Below, piece by piece: positions 9,020-19,589 of a stretch of DNA of 64,000 nucleotides. Numbering within the stretch: the stretch's first letter is position 1; the number at the start of each line of letters is the position of its first letter. The notes under the pieces are model-generated. The model had not been told where the DNA came from. It was given only the letters and a program-made list of their open reading frames with translations, and did not search any database. Source of the DNA: an uncultured Clostridia bacterium (GTDB taxonomy: Bacteria > Bacillota > Clostridia > Oscillospirales > Ruminococcaceae); contig CANRIA010000002.1 of NCBI GenBank assembly GCA_947630555.1, positions 1-64,000 of the forward strand. Direction: 5' to 3'. A program made the position numbers and the translations under genes.

Positions 9020-9838
9020 TCAGAAAAGCCAACCCGTTCTGATAAGAAAGTACATAAACGGCGCGACAAACAGCACGCTGTCAAATCTGTCCATTACTCC
9101 GCCGTGACCCGGCATCAGGTTGCCGTAATCTTTTATGCCGCACTGGCGCTTTATCAGCGATGCGGTAAGATCTCCTGCAAGCCCTACCACCGATGTTATC
9201 ACGCCTGCAAGGAATATCATTATGTAGTTGAAACCCACCGCGCCGTCTTTCATCAGCTTGTCATATACCAGGCAGAATATCAGCGCGATAACGGCATTTG
9301 CAGCCGCGCCGCCCACAACGCCCTCGACTGTCTTTTTCGGGCTGATAGTCGGGCAAAGTTTGTGCTGCCCCAGAAACGAGCCTGCAAAATATGCTCCGCT
9401 GTCGGCAAACCAAGCACACGCAAGCGTAAGCACCACAAGGAATATGCCATACTTCATTTCGTTTATGCGCACCAGCGAACCCAGCGCCGCAGGAACGAGC
9501 ATACAGCTTGCCGTCATGAATGCCACATGGTAAAAATTCATCTTCTCATGCGCCATAAAGAAGCATATTACAATAGCCAGCGCAAATATGCCTTTAAGCG
9601 CATAGTGCATAATGGCTGGGTCTTTTGCAAAGTCGCAGAAAAAGTACAAAAATGCGTAACCAACAGAAATTGCTGTCGGGGCAGGGAACTGCCTGCAATT
9701 TGCGGCTCTTAAAAGCTCAAAAACGCCCACGGCGGCAATAATACCTACCGCTATCGGGAATACAAACGTTTTGTGCAGCGCCAGCACTATTATTGCCAGC
9801 ACAATTGCCACAGCCGCAGAAATAATTCTCGTCTTCAT
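9020..9838 (-). CDS. cdsA: Phosphatidate cytidylyltransferase
   Basis: Makes CDP-diacylglycerol from phosphatidic acid and CTP, the branch point of phospholipid synthesis, in the membrane. It is a 272-residue protein with many TM helices and the family signature near the C-terminus: SLIKRQCGIKDYGN followed by MPGHGGVMDRFDS. The start at 9838 is chosen for AAAGGACGTGAG upstream; a longer in-frame reading back to 9907 would overlap uppS. It is the last gene of pyrH-frr-uppS-cdsA, the usual Firmicutes order, 25 bases after uppS. Confidence 0.95.
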   Translation of the reverse strand: MKTRIISAAVAIVLAIIVLALHKTFVFPIAVGIIAAVGVFELLRAANCRQFPAPTAISVGYAFLYFFCDFAKDPAIMHYALKGIFALAIVICFFMAHEKMNFYHVAFMTASCMLVPAALGSLVRINEMKYGIFLVVLTLACAWFADSGAYFAGSFLGQHKLCPTISPKKTVEGVVGGAAANAVIALIFCLVYDKLMKDGAVGFNYIMIFLAGVITSVVGLAGDLTASLIKRQCGIKDYGNLMPGHGGVMDRFDSVLFVAPFMYFLIRTGWLF

Positions 9839-9863
9839 TATCTCACGTCCTTTTAATAAGCGG

Positions 9864-10580
9864 TCATTTAACGCCGCCAAATCTCCTTGCTCTGTTTGAA
9901 AATTCAATTATAGCCTCGTCAAAATCGGCATCTGTAAAATCAGGCCAAAGAATGTTTGTAAAGTAATACTCCGCATACGCAGCCTGCCATATCATAAAGT
10001 TTGAAAGCCGCATTTCACCGCTGGGTCTGATAACATAATCAAGCGGCGGAATATCGGGCGCATCGAGGTTTTGCTCAATAAGCTGCGGCGTTATTTCATC
10101 GGGGGATACACCGCTTTCGGCTATCTTTTTAACTGCGCGGCATATCTCGTCCTGACCGCCGTAATTTATCGCGAGTATCATGGTAGTGCCCGTGAAATGC
10201 TCCGAGCTTTTTTCGGTATTGAGCATTTTTTCTTGCAGCGTTGGCGAAAGCGCGCTTCGATCGCCTATAAAACGCACCCTTATCTCCTCGTCGATAAAGT
10301 CTTTTACCTCGTCAAGGTTCTTTTCAAACAGATCCATAATAGCGTCAACTTCATCTTTGGGGCGTTTCCAGTTTTCCGTTGAAAACGCATAGAAGGTGAT
10401 GTACTTTATTCCAAGCGCCTTTGCGCGGCGTGTAATGCTGCGAAATACCTTTACGCCCTCTCTGTGCCCCAGCTTTCGCGGCAGACCGCGTTTTTTAGCC
10501 CACCTGCCGTTGCCGTCCATTATTACTCCTACATGAACAGGCACCTGCGAGAGCTCCGGTATAGGCTCTGACTTAGCCAT
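9864..10580 (-). CDS. uppS: Isoprenyl transferase (undecaprenyl diphosphate synthase)
   Basis: Condenses isopentenyl diphosphate units in cis onto farnesyl diphosphate to make the C55 lipid carrier for wall polymers. It is 238 residues, the usual length. Visible motifs are MDGNGRWAKKRG (catalytic Asp about residue 22), YAFSTENWKRP and the C-terminal RPSGEMRLSNFMIWQ with AYAEYYF. The start is preceded by CGGAGTGA. It lies between frr and cdsA in a translation/lipid operon. Confidence 0.96.
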   Translation of the reverse strand: MAKSEPIPELSQVPVHVGVIMDGNGRWAKKRGLPRKLGHREGVKVFRSITRRAKALGIKYITFYAFSTENWKRPKDEVDAIMDLFEKNLDEVKDFIDEEIRVRFIGDRSALSPTLQEKMLNTEKSSEHFTGTTMILAINYGGQDEICRAVKKIAESGVSPDEITPQLIEQNLDAPDIPPLDYVIRPSGEMRLSNFMIWQAAYAEYYFTNILWPDFTDADFDEAIIEFSNRARRFGGVK

Positions 10581-10598
10581 AATATCACTCCGTAAATT

Positions 10599-11153
10599 TT
10601 ATATGGAAAGTATCTCTTTTTCCTTAGCCGCAACTATCTCGTCAATGTTCTTTATGAACTTGTCGTGCAGCTTTTGAACCTGATCTTCGCCGTCTTTTTC
10701 ATCGTCCTCGGTTATCTCGGAATTTTTCTTCATAGCTTTCAGCTTGTCTATAACATCTCTTCTTATAGAACGAACGGCAACTTTCGAGTCCTCGCCCATT
10801 TTCTTTATGTCCTTAACTATTTCTTTACGTCTTTCCTCGGTAAGCTGAGGGAAAGTAAGACGAAGAACAGTGCCGTCGTTTGCAGGGTTAATGCCTATGT
10901 CAGATGCCTGTATAGCCTTTTCTATAGGCTTCAGCTGCGATTTGTCCCACGGCTGAATAGTCAGCACTCTTGCCTCCGCTACCGATACAGTCGCCATCTG
11001 ACCTATGGGCGTGGGCGTGCCGTAGTAGTCAACGGTCACTTTGTCAAGCACGTTGGGGTTTGCTCTGCCTGCTCTTATAGCGGCAAAATCTCTCTCCAGC
11101 ACGCTTATGGTTTTCTGCATTTTTTCTTTAGCCTTGTTGATAGCTTCTTTCAT
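10599..11153 (-). CDS. frr: Ribosome recycling factor
   Basis: Splits post-termination ribosomes together with EF-G. The 184-residue length and sequence are typical: RAGRANPNVLDKV near residues 27-40, YYGTPTPIGQMA, and a C-terminal helix rich in charged residues ending EKEILSI. An AAGGAGA site stands before the ATG. It is 32 bases downstream of pyrH in the same operon. Confidence 0.97.
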   Translation of the reverse strand: MKEAINKAKEKMQKTISVLERDFAAIRAGRANPNVLDKVTVDYYGTPTPIGQMATVSVAEARVLTIQPWDKSQLKPIEKAIQASDIGINPANDGTVLRLTFPQLTEERRKEIVKDIKKMGEDSKVAVRSIRRDVIDKLKAMKKNSEITEDDEKDGEDQVQKLHDKFIKNIDEIVAAKEKEILSI

Positions 11154-11185
11154 GATGATTTTCTCCTTTTATAAAATTATGAACT

Positions 11186-11899
11186 TTAATTTCCATTGTA
11201 AACTATAGTGCCCACAGGTTTGCCCATGCAGGCATCAAAAATGTTGTCGGGTCTTGCCAGATCAAATACAAGAATGGGTATATTATTATCTTTGCACATG
11301 GCAGCCGCAGTCGAATCCATTACCTGCAAGCCTTTTGCAAGAACTTCGGTAAATGTAAGCGAATCGTACTTTTTGGCATCGCTGAATTTGTGTGGGTCTT
11401 TGTCGTAAACGCCGTCTACCATTGTGGCTTTTAAGATTATATCTGCCTCTATTTCAGCCGCCCTTAATGATGCCGCCGTGTCGGTAGAGAAAAACGGGTT
11501 GCCCGTGCCGCAGCCGAATATAACAACTCTGCCTTTTTCAAAATGCCTAAGCGCCTTGCCCCTGATGTACGGCTCTGCCACCTGCCGCATGGTTATCGCG
11601 GTCTGAACTCTCGCCTCAACTCCCACATTTTCAAGAACATCTGCAACTGCGAGCGCGTTCATAGCCGTTGCAAGCATACCAATGTGGTCGGCTCTTGTCC
11701 TGTCCATAGCGCCGCTTGACCTGCCGCGCCAGAAATTTCCGCCGCCTACGACTATCGCAACTTCAACGCCTGCATCAACGCACTTTTTTATTGCCTGCGC
11801 ATATGTCGTCATCACATCATAGTCAAGACCTGTTTTATTTTCCCCTGCCAGAGCCTCTCCGCTCAGTTTCAGGAGTACCCTTTTGTATTTTGGCTCCAT
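11186..11899 (-). CDS. pyrH: UMP kinase
   Basis: Phosphorylates UMP to UDP with ATP. It is 237 residues of the amino-acid kinase fold: [14 protein letters not shown] at the N-terminus, [10 protein letters not shown], and [13 protein letters not shown] in the nucleotide-binding region. The ATG at 11899 is chosen because AAGGAGAGG (11906-11914) sits before it; an in-frame start at 11959 would lie inside the promoter. It is the first gene of the operon. A small hairpin stands directly before the ribosome binding site. Confidence 0.96.
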   Translation of the reverse strand: MEPKYKRVLLKLSGEALAGENKTGLDYDVMTTYAQAIKKCVDAGVEVAIVVGGGNFWRGRSSGAMDRTRADHIGMLATAMNALAVADVLENVGVEARVQTAITMRQVAEPYIRGKALRHFEKGRVVIFGCGTGNPFFSTDTAASLRAAEIEADIILKATMVDGVYDKDPHKFSDAKKYDSLTFTEVLAKGLQVMDSTAAAMCKDNNIPILVFDLARPDNIFDACMGKPVGTIVYNGN

Positions 11900-11913
11900 A
11901 TTTGACCTCTCCT

Positions 11914-11931
11914 TAACGGTACAGACCGTTA
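11914..11931 (-). promoter_or_regulatory. Leader hairpin abutting the pyrH ribosome binding site
   Basis: On the minus strand TAACGGT pairs with ACCGTTA across a CTGT loop, and its last base overlaps the start of AAGGAGAGG. It could modulate translation of pyrH; this is inference. Confidence 0.5.
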
Positions 11932-11949
11932 TATATTTATACATCTTAT

Positions 11950-11978
11950 ATTGTAGCATATTTTTTCCAATATGTAAA
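11950..11978 (-). promoter_or_regulatory. Promoter of pyrH-frr-uppS-cdsA
   Basis: On the minus strand, TTTACA (11978-11973), 17 bases, TACAAT (11955-11950), 50 bases before the pyrH start. Confidence 0.75.
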
Positions 11979-12048
11979 GACGGCAGCGCAAATTTTTTGT
12001 TTACTTTATTAAAAAATTTTATTGTACGGAATATGGGGCATTAAGCTG

Positions 12049-12077
12049 TTGATTTTATTTAAAAAATGTGTTATCAT
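12049..12077 (+). promoter_or_regulatory. Promoter of ispG-polC
   Basis: TTGATT, 17 bases, TATCAT, 32 bases upstream of the ispG start. It is divergent from the pyrH promoter. Confidence 0.6.
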
Positions 12078-12109
12078 TATTATGTATTTGTTTTGTAGAG
12101 GTGAATGAT

Positions 12110-13147
12110 TTGAGAAAGGTAAAGAAAGTAAAAGTAGGAAATCTTTTGCTTGACGGCAGCAAGATATACATACAATCAATGCTCAATACGCGCAGCGACG
12201 ATATAAAAGGCAGCGTAGAGCAGGCTGTAAGACTTGAAGAAGCAGGCTGCGAGATAGTGCGCATAGCCGTGCCTGATATGGAGGCTGTAAAGCTCATTCC
12301 TGCGATAAAAGAGAAGATAAACATACCGCTGGTGGCTGACATACATTTTGACTACCGACTTGCCCTTGCCAGCGCCGATGCAGGCATTGACAAGATACGC
12401 ATAAACCCCGGCAATATAGGTACGCGCGAGAGGGTAATGCAGGTGGTAAAAAAATGTACCGAGAAGAATATTCCTATAAGAATAGGCGTTAACGGCGGCT
12501 CTCTTGAAAAGGATATTTTAGCAAAATACGGTCACCCGACACCCGATGCACTTGTTGAAAGCGCAATGAGGCACGTAAAGATACTTGAAGACTGCGATTT
12601 TGAAAACATAGTCATTTCGATAAAAACATCAGATGTTCCTAATATGATAACTGCTTACAGAAAAATGGCGCAGGCTTGCTCCTACCCACTGCATCTGGGT
12701 GTTACCGAGGCGGGAACCGAGAGAATGGGAGTTATAAAATCGGCGGTGGGAATAGGTTCTTTGCTTGCCGACGGCATCGGCGAGACCATTCGCGTTTCGC
12801 TGACCGACGACCCTGTAAAAGAAATATACGCCGCTAAAGATATTCTTTCCGCCGTGGGCAGGGGAGAGGGCGTTAAAATAGTTGCCTGCCCTACCTGCGG
12901 CAGAACGCGCATTGACCTTATAGGTCTTGCAAACAAGGTGGAAGATGCTCTGCGCGGCTGCAAAAAGAACATTACAGTTGCGGTCATGGGCTGCGTTGTC
13001 AACGGCATAGGCGAGGCAGGCGAAGCTGATATAGGCATTGCAGGCGGCGACGGCTGCGCGGTTATATTCAGCAAAGGCGAAAAGATATGCACAGTAAGCG
13101 AGGATAAAGCTTTGCAAGTGCTGCTGAGTGAGATAGACAGGCTGTAA
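12110..13147 (+). CDS. ispG: 4-hydroxy-3-methylbut-2-enyl diphosphate synthase (IspG)
   Basis: Penultimate step of the MEP isoprenoid pathway: reductive ring opening of MEcPP to HMBPP by a 4Fe-4S enzyme. It is 345 residues, the compact bacterial form. Cluster ligands are visible as CPTCGRTRIDL (Cys near 259 and 262) and MGCVVNGIGEAGEAD (Cys near 294). The TTG start at 12110 is chosen because GAGGTGA (12097-12103) sits at the right distance and it gives the usual RKVKKVKVGN start; the alternative GTG at 12068 has no site. polC follows 24 bases later. Confidence 0.94.
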   Translation: MRKVKKVKVGNLLLDGSKIYIQSMLNTRSDDIKGSVEQAVRLEEAGCEIVRIAVPDMEAVKLIPAIKEKINIPLVADIHFDYRLALASADAGIDKIRINPGNIGTRERVMQVVKKCTEKNIPIRIGVNGGSLEKDILAKYGHPTPDALVESAMRHVKILEDCDFENIVISIKTSDVPNMITAYRKMAQACSYPLHLGVTEAGTERMGVIKSAVGIGSLLADGIGETIRVSLTDDPVKEIYAAKDILSAVGRGEGVKIVACPTCGRTRIDLIGLANKVEDALRGCKKNITVAVMGCVVNGIGEAGEADIGIAGGDGCAVIFSKGEKICTVSEDKALQVLLSEIDRL

Positions 13148-13171
13148 AGACTATAAAGAGAAGTGAGATAA

Positions 13172-16100
13172 ATGTCAACGCTAAAAGAATTTTTTGAAGA
13201 ATATGCAAATTTAATACCAAAGGATATGGAAAACGGCAAGGTCTTAAAACTTATGACAGACAAGGACTATTCATACCTTGCCGTAACTGCCGCTTTTGAT
13301 GCCCTTGTGCCTTATGAGGATATAGAGAAATTTCAAAAAAAGCTGGCAAAGCAGCTGTGCGTAAGAAGCTGTCTTGTGTACCCCGAGTATGCCCCCGAGC
13401 TTTTTGATGTTTCGTATTTTAAAGATATTACCGAATTTTTGAAACGCAGTTTTTCTGCCGTTAACGGCTTTTTTGATGATGCTGATGCTAAGATGACGGA
13501 CGGCAAACTTTGCATTACGCTTAAAAACGGCGGCTACAAAATTCTTGAAAAAGCAGGCATACATACCGCGCTGCCTAAGCTTTTGAATGAACTTTTTTCG
13601 ATTGATATTGACGTTGATTTTGCAGGTGAGCTGAACAGCGACAAAGAATTTCTTGATAATTACCGCCGCGAAATGCTGGAAAGCATTCCCATGCCTGCGC
13701 CCCAGCCAAAAGAAGAAAAGAAAGAAAACGGTTTTGCTTCGGTATCTGTAAATTTTGCAGACGAGAATTTTTCAGGTGAAAATGCTGTTGTTGTTCTGGG
13801 CAGCGCTATAGCAGGCGATTCAAAGTTTACGCCTATGTCTGATGCAGTGCTTTCTGATGATGTATATACCCTTTGGGGTGATGTTTTCAATATCTCAACG
13901 CGCGAAACAAAAAAGAAAATGCTGATAGCAAACATCATGTTTACAGATTATACAGGCTCTCATACAATAAAGATAATGGCAGGGGATAAGGTAAATAAGT
14001 ACAGCAAGACCAAGATCACAAAAACTGTGCTTGAAGATGTTTTGGAGAAGATAGCAAACAAAACTATAGCAGTGCGCGGAAAGCTCGATTATGACGACTT
14101 TGACCACAAGGAATATTTTACCCCTACAGATATTATGATAATCAAGCGCCGCATGAAAACAGATAATGCCGAGCAAAAGAGAGTGGAGCTGCACTGCCAC
14201 AGCAATATGTCTGTTATGGATGCCGTAACACCTGCTGACGAACTTGTAAAAAGGGCGTTTAACTGGGGACACAGGGCTATTGCAATTACAGACCACGGCG
14301 TGTGCCAGGGTTATCCTGCCGCTATGAATGCCTGTGATGCAATACGCAAAAGCGGCGGAAAATTCAAGGTGCTGCTGGGCTGCGAGGCTTATCAGGTAAA
14401 TGATGACGTTAAAGTTTCCGTGGGAAATGATAACCGCAAACTGACTGACGAATTTATAGCATTTGATATTGAAACAACAGGGCTTTCCGCCGCAACCGGC
14501 AGAATTATAGAAATAGGCGCGGTAAAAATGCGCGGTCTTGAAGTGGTTGACACTTTTGATACTTTTATAGACCAAGGTATAAGGATACCCGACAATATAA
14601 CTCATCTTACAGGCATTACAAACGAAATGGTAAAGGGCGCGCCGAATGAAAAACAGGCTCTTGACAGCTTTTTTGATTTTTGCGGCAAGTCGCCCGTGCT
14701 GATAGCTCACAATGCTTCTTTTGATACTTCGTTTATAAATTCGTATCTTGCACGCAGCGGCGAAAGTTTTGAGTATTCTTATATAGATACCCTTGCAATG
14801 TCAAGAATGATGCTGCCGGAGCTTAAAAAACACAAGCTTGATAAGGTAGCACAGCATCTTAAACTTGGTGATTTTGAGCACCACCGCGCTAATGATGATG
14901 CGCGGATATGCGGTGAGATATTTGCTAGTCTGTCCTCTCGTCTGCTTAAAGACTATGGCGAAAACGCAGTAACATTTGATAAGCTGAACAGTCTTTGCGG
15001 CGTTGTTGACGTTGCAAACATACCGCCGAAAGCTACTTACCACCAGATAATTCTTGTAAAAGATAACGTGGGTCTTAAAAATCTTTACAAGCTTGTATCG
15101 TATTCTAATCTTAAATATTTCAAGAAAGTGCCGCGCATACCTAAATCGGAACTTACAGCAAATCGCGAAGGGCTGATAATAGGCAGCGCGTGCGAGGCAG
15201 GAGAGCTTTTCAGAGCGGTCGTTGAAGGCAAGCCGTGGAACGAACTTTGCGAAATAGCATCGTTCTATGATTATCTTGAAATACAGCCGATAGGCAATAA
15301 CGCTTTTATGCTCAGAAACGGTACTGCCGAAAGCGAAGAGCAGCTGCGTGACTTCAACAGAACTATCGTTAAACTCGGTGAGGAACTGGGCATACCCGTA
15401 TGCGCAACGGGCGATGTGCATTTTATTGACAAAAAGGATTCGATATTCCGTACTATCATACAAAGCGTAAAGTACCCTGAGGATTGTGAAAACCAGCCTC
15501 CGCTGTATTTTAAAACTACCGAAGAAATGCTTGAAGAGTTTTCGTATCTCGGCGAGGAAAAGGCGTTTGAGGTCGTTGTAAAAAATACGAATATGATAGC
15601 CGATATGTGCGACCCCGACCTCAGACCTTTCCCAAACGGCACATTTACACCTTATATAGAGGGCTCTGTGCGCGAATTGCAGGTGATATGCTGGAAACGC
15701 TGCTGCTCGATATACGGCGACGTTGACCCAAACACCATAGAAATACCCGAGGACGAGGGCGCAGATATTTCAGCCTGCTTTGAGGGGCATATACCCGAGA
15801 TAGTGTTCAAGCGGCTGAAAAGAGAACTTGACTCTATAATAAAACACGGTTTTGCAGTGCTGTATATGATATCTCAGAAGATAGTTGCAAACTCAAACGA
15901 GAACGGCTATCAGGTGGGTTCAAGAGGTTCGGTCGGTTCTTCGTTCGTGGCTTCTATGTCGGGAATATCGGAAGTAAATCCTCTGATGCCGCATTATTAC
16001 TGTAAAAAGTGCCACTACAGCGAATTTATCACCGACGGCTCGGTAGGTTCGGGCTTTGACCTGCCCGATAAAAACTGTCCCACCTGCGGCGAGCCGCTGC

Positions 16101-17605
16101 TGCGTGACGGGCATGACATTCCGTTTGAAACGTTTCTTGGATTCGACGGCGACAAAGCGCCAGATATAGACCTTAACTTTTCGGGCGACTATCAGGCAAA
16201 AGCGCATAGATATACCGAAGAACTTTTCGGCGAAGACCATGTATTCAAAGCAGGTACTATAAGCAAGGTAAATGAAAAGACCGCTTTCGGATATATAAAG
16301 AAGTATTACGAAAGCAAAAATCCCGGCGCTGAAGGAAATGTCATTTCTGATGCCGAGATGCAAAGGCTTGTTCTGGGCTGTACCGGTATTAAGAGAACTA
16401 CCAGCCAGCACCCCGGCGGAATGGTAGTTATACCTTCGGGATACGACGTTTTTGATTTTACGCCCGTTCAGCACCCTGCCGACAAAACGGAGTCAGACAT
16501 GGTGACTACGCACTTTGACTTCCGCTCGCTTCATGATACCATTCTTAAACTTGATGAGCTTGGTCACGATGTGCCGACAATGTATAAGTATCTTGAAAAG
16601 TTTACGGGTAAAGATATAAACTCGGTGCCTATGTCCGATCCGCAGGTGTACCAGCTGTTTACATCTACAGATTCGCTAGGCGTTACCGAGGAAGATATTT
16701 TCAGCCCCAACGGCACTTTGGGCATACCCGAAATGGGTACAAGATTCGTTATAAAAATGCTTCTGGAAGCCAGACCTAAAAACTTTTCCGACCTTTTGCA
16801 GATATCGGGACTTTCTCACGGAACGAACGTGTGGACAGGCAACGCGCAGGATCTTATAGCAAACGGCACCTGCGATATTTCCTCGGTAATAGGCACGCGT
16901 GACAGCATTATGACGTATCTTTTGTATCACGGCTTAGAGCCTAAGCTGGCATTCAGCATAATGGAGATAACCCGTAAAGGACAGGCTGTTAAAAAGCTGA
17001 CGGAAGAAATGAAGCAGAATATGCGCGACCATAATGTCCCCGAGTGGTATATAGATTCCTGCCTTAAAATAGAGTATATGTTCCCTAAAGCGCACGCAGC
17101 CGCGTATATGATAGCGTCTATAAGGCTTTGCTGGTTCAAGGTGCATGAGCCGCTGGCGTTTTATGCCACGATGTTCACCGTAAAGGGCGAGGCATTCGAC
17201 TATGACACAGTCAGCAAAGGCAAACTTGCGGTAAAAAACAAAATATCAGATATGAGGGGGCTGAGCGATATGTCCGCTACCGAAGCCGACACGCTCGATA
17301 CCCTTATGCTGGTGAACGAAATGCTCAGCCGCGGTTTTGAATTCCTGCCGATAGATATACACAAGTCACATTCATTTATATATAAGATAGAGGACGGAAA
17401 ACTGCGCGTGCCTTTCTGCGCGCTTTCGGGTGTTGGCAGAAATGCCGCCGATTATGTGTATGAAGCAGCGTGCAGCATTAAAGATTTTGTTTCTATAGAA
17501 GATTTTCAGCTAAGATCAAAAGTTACAAAGAGCGCTATAGATGCCCTTACAAGCTGCGGTGCTTTCGGAGATATACCGGCAGACAGCCAGATATCGTTTT
17601 TCTGA
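13172..17605 (+). CDS. polC: DNA polymerase III subunit alpha, PolC type
   Basis: The replicative polymerase of low-GC Gram-positives, with built-in 3'-5' proofreading. It is 1477 residues, the normal PolC size. Order of parts: N-terminal domain, OB-fold (about 235-325), PHP domain beginning with [13 protein letters not shown] near residue 338, inserted exonuclease beginning FDIETTG near 431, the rest of PHP, and the polymerase core. A zinc-binding pair (CKKC near 945, CPTCGEP near 970) and the palm motif PDIDLNFSG near 998 follow. It is preceded by ispG at 24 bases. No clear terminator separates it from hisZ. Confidence 0.97.
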   Translation: MSTLKEFFEEYANLIPKDMENGKVLKLMTDKDYSYLAVTAAFDALVPYEDIEKFQKKLAKQLCVRSCLVYPEYAPELFDVSYFKDITEFLKRSFSAVNGFFDDADAKMTDGKLCITLKNGGYKILEKAGIHTALPKLLNELFSIDIDVDFAGELNSDKEFLDNYRREMLESIPMPAPQPKEEKKENGFASVSVNFADENFSGENAVVVLGSAIAGDSKFTPMSDAVLSDDVYTLWGDVFNISTRETKKKMLIANIMFTDYTGSHTIKIMAGDKVNKYSKTKITKTVLEDVLEKIANKTIAVRGKLDYDDFDHKEYFTPTDIMIIKRRMKTDNAEQKRVELHCHSNMSVMDAVTPADELVKRAFNWGHRAIAITDHGVCQGYPAAMNACDAIRKSGGKFKVLLGCEAYQVNDDVKVSVGNDNRKLTDEFIAFDIETTGLSAATGRIIEIGAVKMRGLEVVDTFDTFIDQGIRIPDNITHLTGITNEMVKGAPNEKQALDSFFDFCGKSPVLIAHNASFDTSFINSYLARSGESFEYSYIDTLAMSRMMLPELKKHKLDKVAQHLKLGDFEHHRANDDARICGEIFASLSSRLLKDYGENAVTFDKLNSLCGVVDVANIPPKATYHQIILVKDNVGLKNLYKLVSYSNLKYFKKVPRIPKSELTANREGLIIGSACEAGELFRAVVEGKPWNELCEIASFYDYLEIQPIGNNAFMLRNGTAESEEQLRDFNRTIVKLGEELGIPVCATGDVHFIDKKDSIFRTIIQSVKYPEDCENQPPLYFKTTEEMLEEFSYLGEEKAFEVVVKNTNMIADMCDPDLRPFPNGTFTPYIEGSVRELQVICWKRCCSIYGDVDPNTIEIPEDEGADISACFEGHIPEIVFKRLKRELDSIIKHGFAVLYMISQKIVANSNENGYQVGSRGSVGSSFVASMSGISEVNPLMPHYYCKKCHYSEFITDGSVGSGFDLPDKNCPTCGEPLLRDGHDIPFETFLGFDGDKAPDIDLNFSGDYQAKAHRYTEELFGEDHVFKAGTISKVNEKTAFGYIKKYYESKNPGAEGNVISDAEMQRLVLGCTGIKRTTSQHPGGMVVIPSGYDVFDFTPVQHPADKTESDMVTTHFDFRSLHDTILKLDELGHDVPTMYKYLEKFTGKDINSVPMSDPQVYQLFTSTDSLGVTEEDIFSPNGTLGIPEMGTRFVIKMLLEARPKNFSDLLQISGLSHGTNVWTGNAQDLIANGTCDISSVIGTRDSIMTYLLYHGLEPKLAFSIMEITRKGQAVKKLTEEMKQNMRDHNVPEWYIDSCLKIEYMFPKAHAAAYMIASIRLCWFKVHEPLAFYATMFTVKGEAFDYDTVSKGKLAVKNKISDMRGLSDMSATEADTLDTLMLVNEMLSRGFEFLPIDIHKSHSFIYKIEDGKLRVPFCALSGVGRNAADYVYEAACSIKDFVSIEDFQLRSKVTKSAIDALTSCGAFGDIPADSQISFF

Positions 17606-17650
17606 TAAAATGCAGATGATAATACTGTAAATGTTTGTGCAATATTTCTA

Positions 17651-17680
17651 TTGACAGTGCGCACTTGCATATGTTATCAT
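17651..17680 (+). promoter_or_regulatory. Promoter of the histidine operon
   Basis: TTGACA, 18 bases, TATCAT, 57 bases before the hisZ start. An operator-like palindrome overlaps the end of the -10 box. Confidence 0.75.
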
Positions 17681-17696
17681 AGTATCATGATACTAT
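17679..17696. promoter_or_regulatory. 18-bp perfect palindrome, candidate his operator
   Basis: ATAGTATCATGATACTAT equals its own reverse complement and sits between the -10 box and the hisZ start, where a repressor would block initiation. The placement fits a histidine-responsive repressor such as the TrpR-family HisR/YerC; the regulator itself is not in the window. There is no T-box-like leader, as only about 50 bases separate the start site and hisZ. Confidence 0.65.
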
Positions 17697-17737
17697 AGTA
17701 ATACTTTAACATGATAAAATATCTGAAAGGAAAATAT

Positions 17738-18955
17738 ATGCGTACATATGAACTGATAACCCCCGAGGGTACAAAAGACGTGCTTTTTGACGAGTGCCTT
17801 GCGCGGCGCGACGTTGAGAACAGATACAGAAAAATATTTGGCGGAATGGGCTACAGCGAGGTCATAACGCCGGGAATAGAGTTTTATGATGTGTTCAATG
17901 ACGGCTCAAGAAAGTATTCGCAGGAGGCACTTTATAAACTCACCGATGCAAAGGGCAGGCTTATAACCCTTCGCCCCGACTGCACAATACCTATAGCGCG
18001 CCTTGCCGCAACAAGACTGCGCGATGTGCCGATGCCGCTGCGGCTGTTTTACGTTCAGACGGTGTATGAAAACAACAAACTGCTCAAAGGCAGGAGTGAT
18101 GAAATAGTACAGTCGGGCATTGAGCTTATCGGCTCGGAATACAAAAGAGCGGATTTTGAAGTTATGAGCATAGCCGTAAAGGCTTTGAAAGAATATGAAG
18201 GCACCGATTTTCGTCTTGAAATAGGCGACGTTGGGTATTTTAAAGAGCTCGTTTCAATGCTCGGTGTGTCTGACAGCGTTGCGGAAGATATTCGCTATCT
18301 TATAGAGGCGAAAAATTACCCTGCGCTCAATGACTTGCTTGACAGCATCGGCGATACGCCCGTTACCGAGGCTCTTAAAAAGCTGCCTGCGCTGTTCGGC
18401 GGAGTAGAGGTGTTTGATAAGGCTGCAAAGCTTGCTTCAAACGACAAAACGCGCGAAATACTTGATAACCTTAAAGCTTTCTATACAAGTCTGCAAAAGC
18501 TCGATTTGGGTGATCGGCTTTCGGTAGACCTTGGCATTGTGAATCGTACAGATTATTACACCGGAATAGTGTTCAAAGGGTATCTCAGCGGCGTTGGCGA
18601 GGCAGTATTGCAGGGCGGCAGATACAACAGGCTGCTCTCGGAGTTTGGCATGAACGCCCCTGCAACAGGCTTTGCGGTAAATGTAAACCTTGTTGCTGCG
18701 CTTGTAAGAAAACTTGGGCTTTCTCCTGTGCAGACCGCGCCCGAAGCTGTTGTATACGGCGAGCACGGCTATTGCATTGAGGCAATTTCTTACACTATGG
18801 AGCTTGCCGAGAAAGGCATAGCCGCTGAAAATGCTGTGTTTGACAGCTTTGAAGAAACTGCGGCGGCGGCAAAGGCAAGGGGTATTAAGGAAATATATGT
18901 TGTATCCGATAAGGTAAAGAAGCTTGAATACAAGGACGGTGAGTATCGTGAATAG
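17738..18955 (+). CDS. hisZ: ATP phosphoribosyltransferase regulatory subunit (HisZ)
   Basis: A histidyl-tRNA-synthetase paralogue that lacks aminoacylation and activates the short HisG. It is 405 residues. Class II synthetase-like motifs are visible: TPEGTKDVLFDEC, LRPDCTIPIARLAATRL, LRLFYVQTVYENN, and YYTGIVFKGYL with GGRYNRLLSEFG. The start at 17738 follows GAAAGGA; the in-frame ATG at 17711 lacks a site. It overlaps hisG by 8 bases, so the two subunits are translationally linked. Confidence 0.93.
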   Translation: MRTYELITPEGTKDVLFDECLARRDVENRYRKIFGGMGYSEVITPGIEFYDVFNDGSRKYSQEALYKLTDAKGRLITLRPDCTIPIARLAATRLRDVPMPLRLFYVQTVYENNKLLKGRSDEIVQSGIELIGSEYKRADFEVMSIAVKALKEYEGTDFRLEIGDVGYFKELVSMLGVSDSVAEDIRYLIEAKNYPALNDLLDSIGDTPVTEALKKLPALFGGVEVFDKAAKLASNDKTREILDNLKAFYTSLQKLDLGDRLSVDLGIVNRTDYYTGIVFKGYLSGVGEAVLQGGRYNRLLSEFGMNAPATGFAVNVNLVAALVRKLGLSPVQTAPEAVVYGEHGYCIEAISYTMELAEKGIAAENAVFDSFEETAAAAKARGIKEIYVVSDKVKKLEYKDGEYRE

Positions 18956-19577
18956 ACCGCTGAGGATCGCTCTTACAAAGGGCAGACTTGAAAAAGATAC
19001 CGTTGCCGTTTTTGAAAGAATAGGCTATGACTGCTCCAGCGTGCATGAAAAGGGCAGAAAGCTTATACTTCCCATAGGCGGCGCGAATATTGAAGTGGTG
19101 CTTGCCAAAGCGAACGACGTTATTACATATGTTGAGCATGGCGTGTGCGATGCAGGCGTTGTAGGCAAAGACACCATTATGGAAATGCAGGGCAAGTATT
19201 TTGAACTGGTAGATCTGGGCTTCGGCAAATGCCGCTTTGCGCTGGCTACTAAAAAAGGCGCTGACTTCTTCGGCGGATATGATATAAAAACCATTGCTTC
19301 AAAATATCCCAACGTTGCAAGAAATTATTTTGAGAGTATAGGCATGGACGTTGAGATAGTAAAGATAGAAGGTTCGGTGGAACTTGCACCGCTTCTCGAA
19401 CTTGCTGACGGCATAGTTGATATTGTTGAAACGGGCACAACGCTTAAAGAAAACGGTCTTGAAGTTGTTCGCGAGATAGCGCCTATATCGGCAAGGTTTA
19501 TAGTAAATACCGTAAGCTTAAAACTTCGCCAGCAGGAGATTGAAGACCTTGTAAAACTTATAAAAGCAAATATATAA
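18948..19577 (+). CDS. hisG: ATP phosphoribosyltransferase catalytic subunit, short form
   Basis: First step of histidine synthesis: PRPP plus ATP to phosphoribosyl-ATP. It is 209 residues and lacks the C-terminal feedback domain of long HisG, so it needs HisZ. Motifs: RIALTKGRLEKDT at the N-terminus, CDAGVVGKDTIME, and DGIVDIVETGTTLKENGL binding PRPP phosphate. The GTG start at 18948 overlaps the hisZ stop; an in-frame TTG at 18924 is less likely. Confidence 0.95.
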   Translation: MNRPLRIALTKGRLEKDTVAVFERIGYDCSSVHEKGRKLILPIGGANIEVVLAKANDVITYVEHGVCDAGVVGKDTIMEMQGKYFELVDLGFGKCRFALATKKGADFFGGYDIKTIASKYPNVARNYFESIGMDVEIVKIEGSVELAPLLELADGIVDIVETGTTLKENGLEVVREIAPISARFIVNTVSLKLRQQEIEDLVKLIKANI

Positions 19578-19589
19578 AGGGGTAGTAAA

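Noticed and set aside
8987-9712. 241-residue plus-strand reading over cdsA
   Set aside because: It has abnormal His/Cys/Arg composition and no ribosome binding site, and mirrors the well-supported minus-strand cdsA.
13895-14710. 271-residue minus-strand reading inside polC
   Set aside because: It lies wholly inside the PHP/exonuclease region of polC and has no homology-like motif or ribosome binding site.
17681-17737. T-box riboswitch before the histidine operon
   Set aside because: The leader is about 50 bases, with no specifier hairpin, T-box sequence or terminator; a palindromic operator explains it better.
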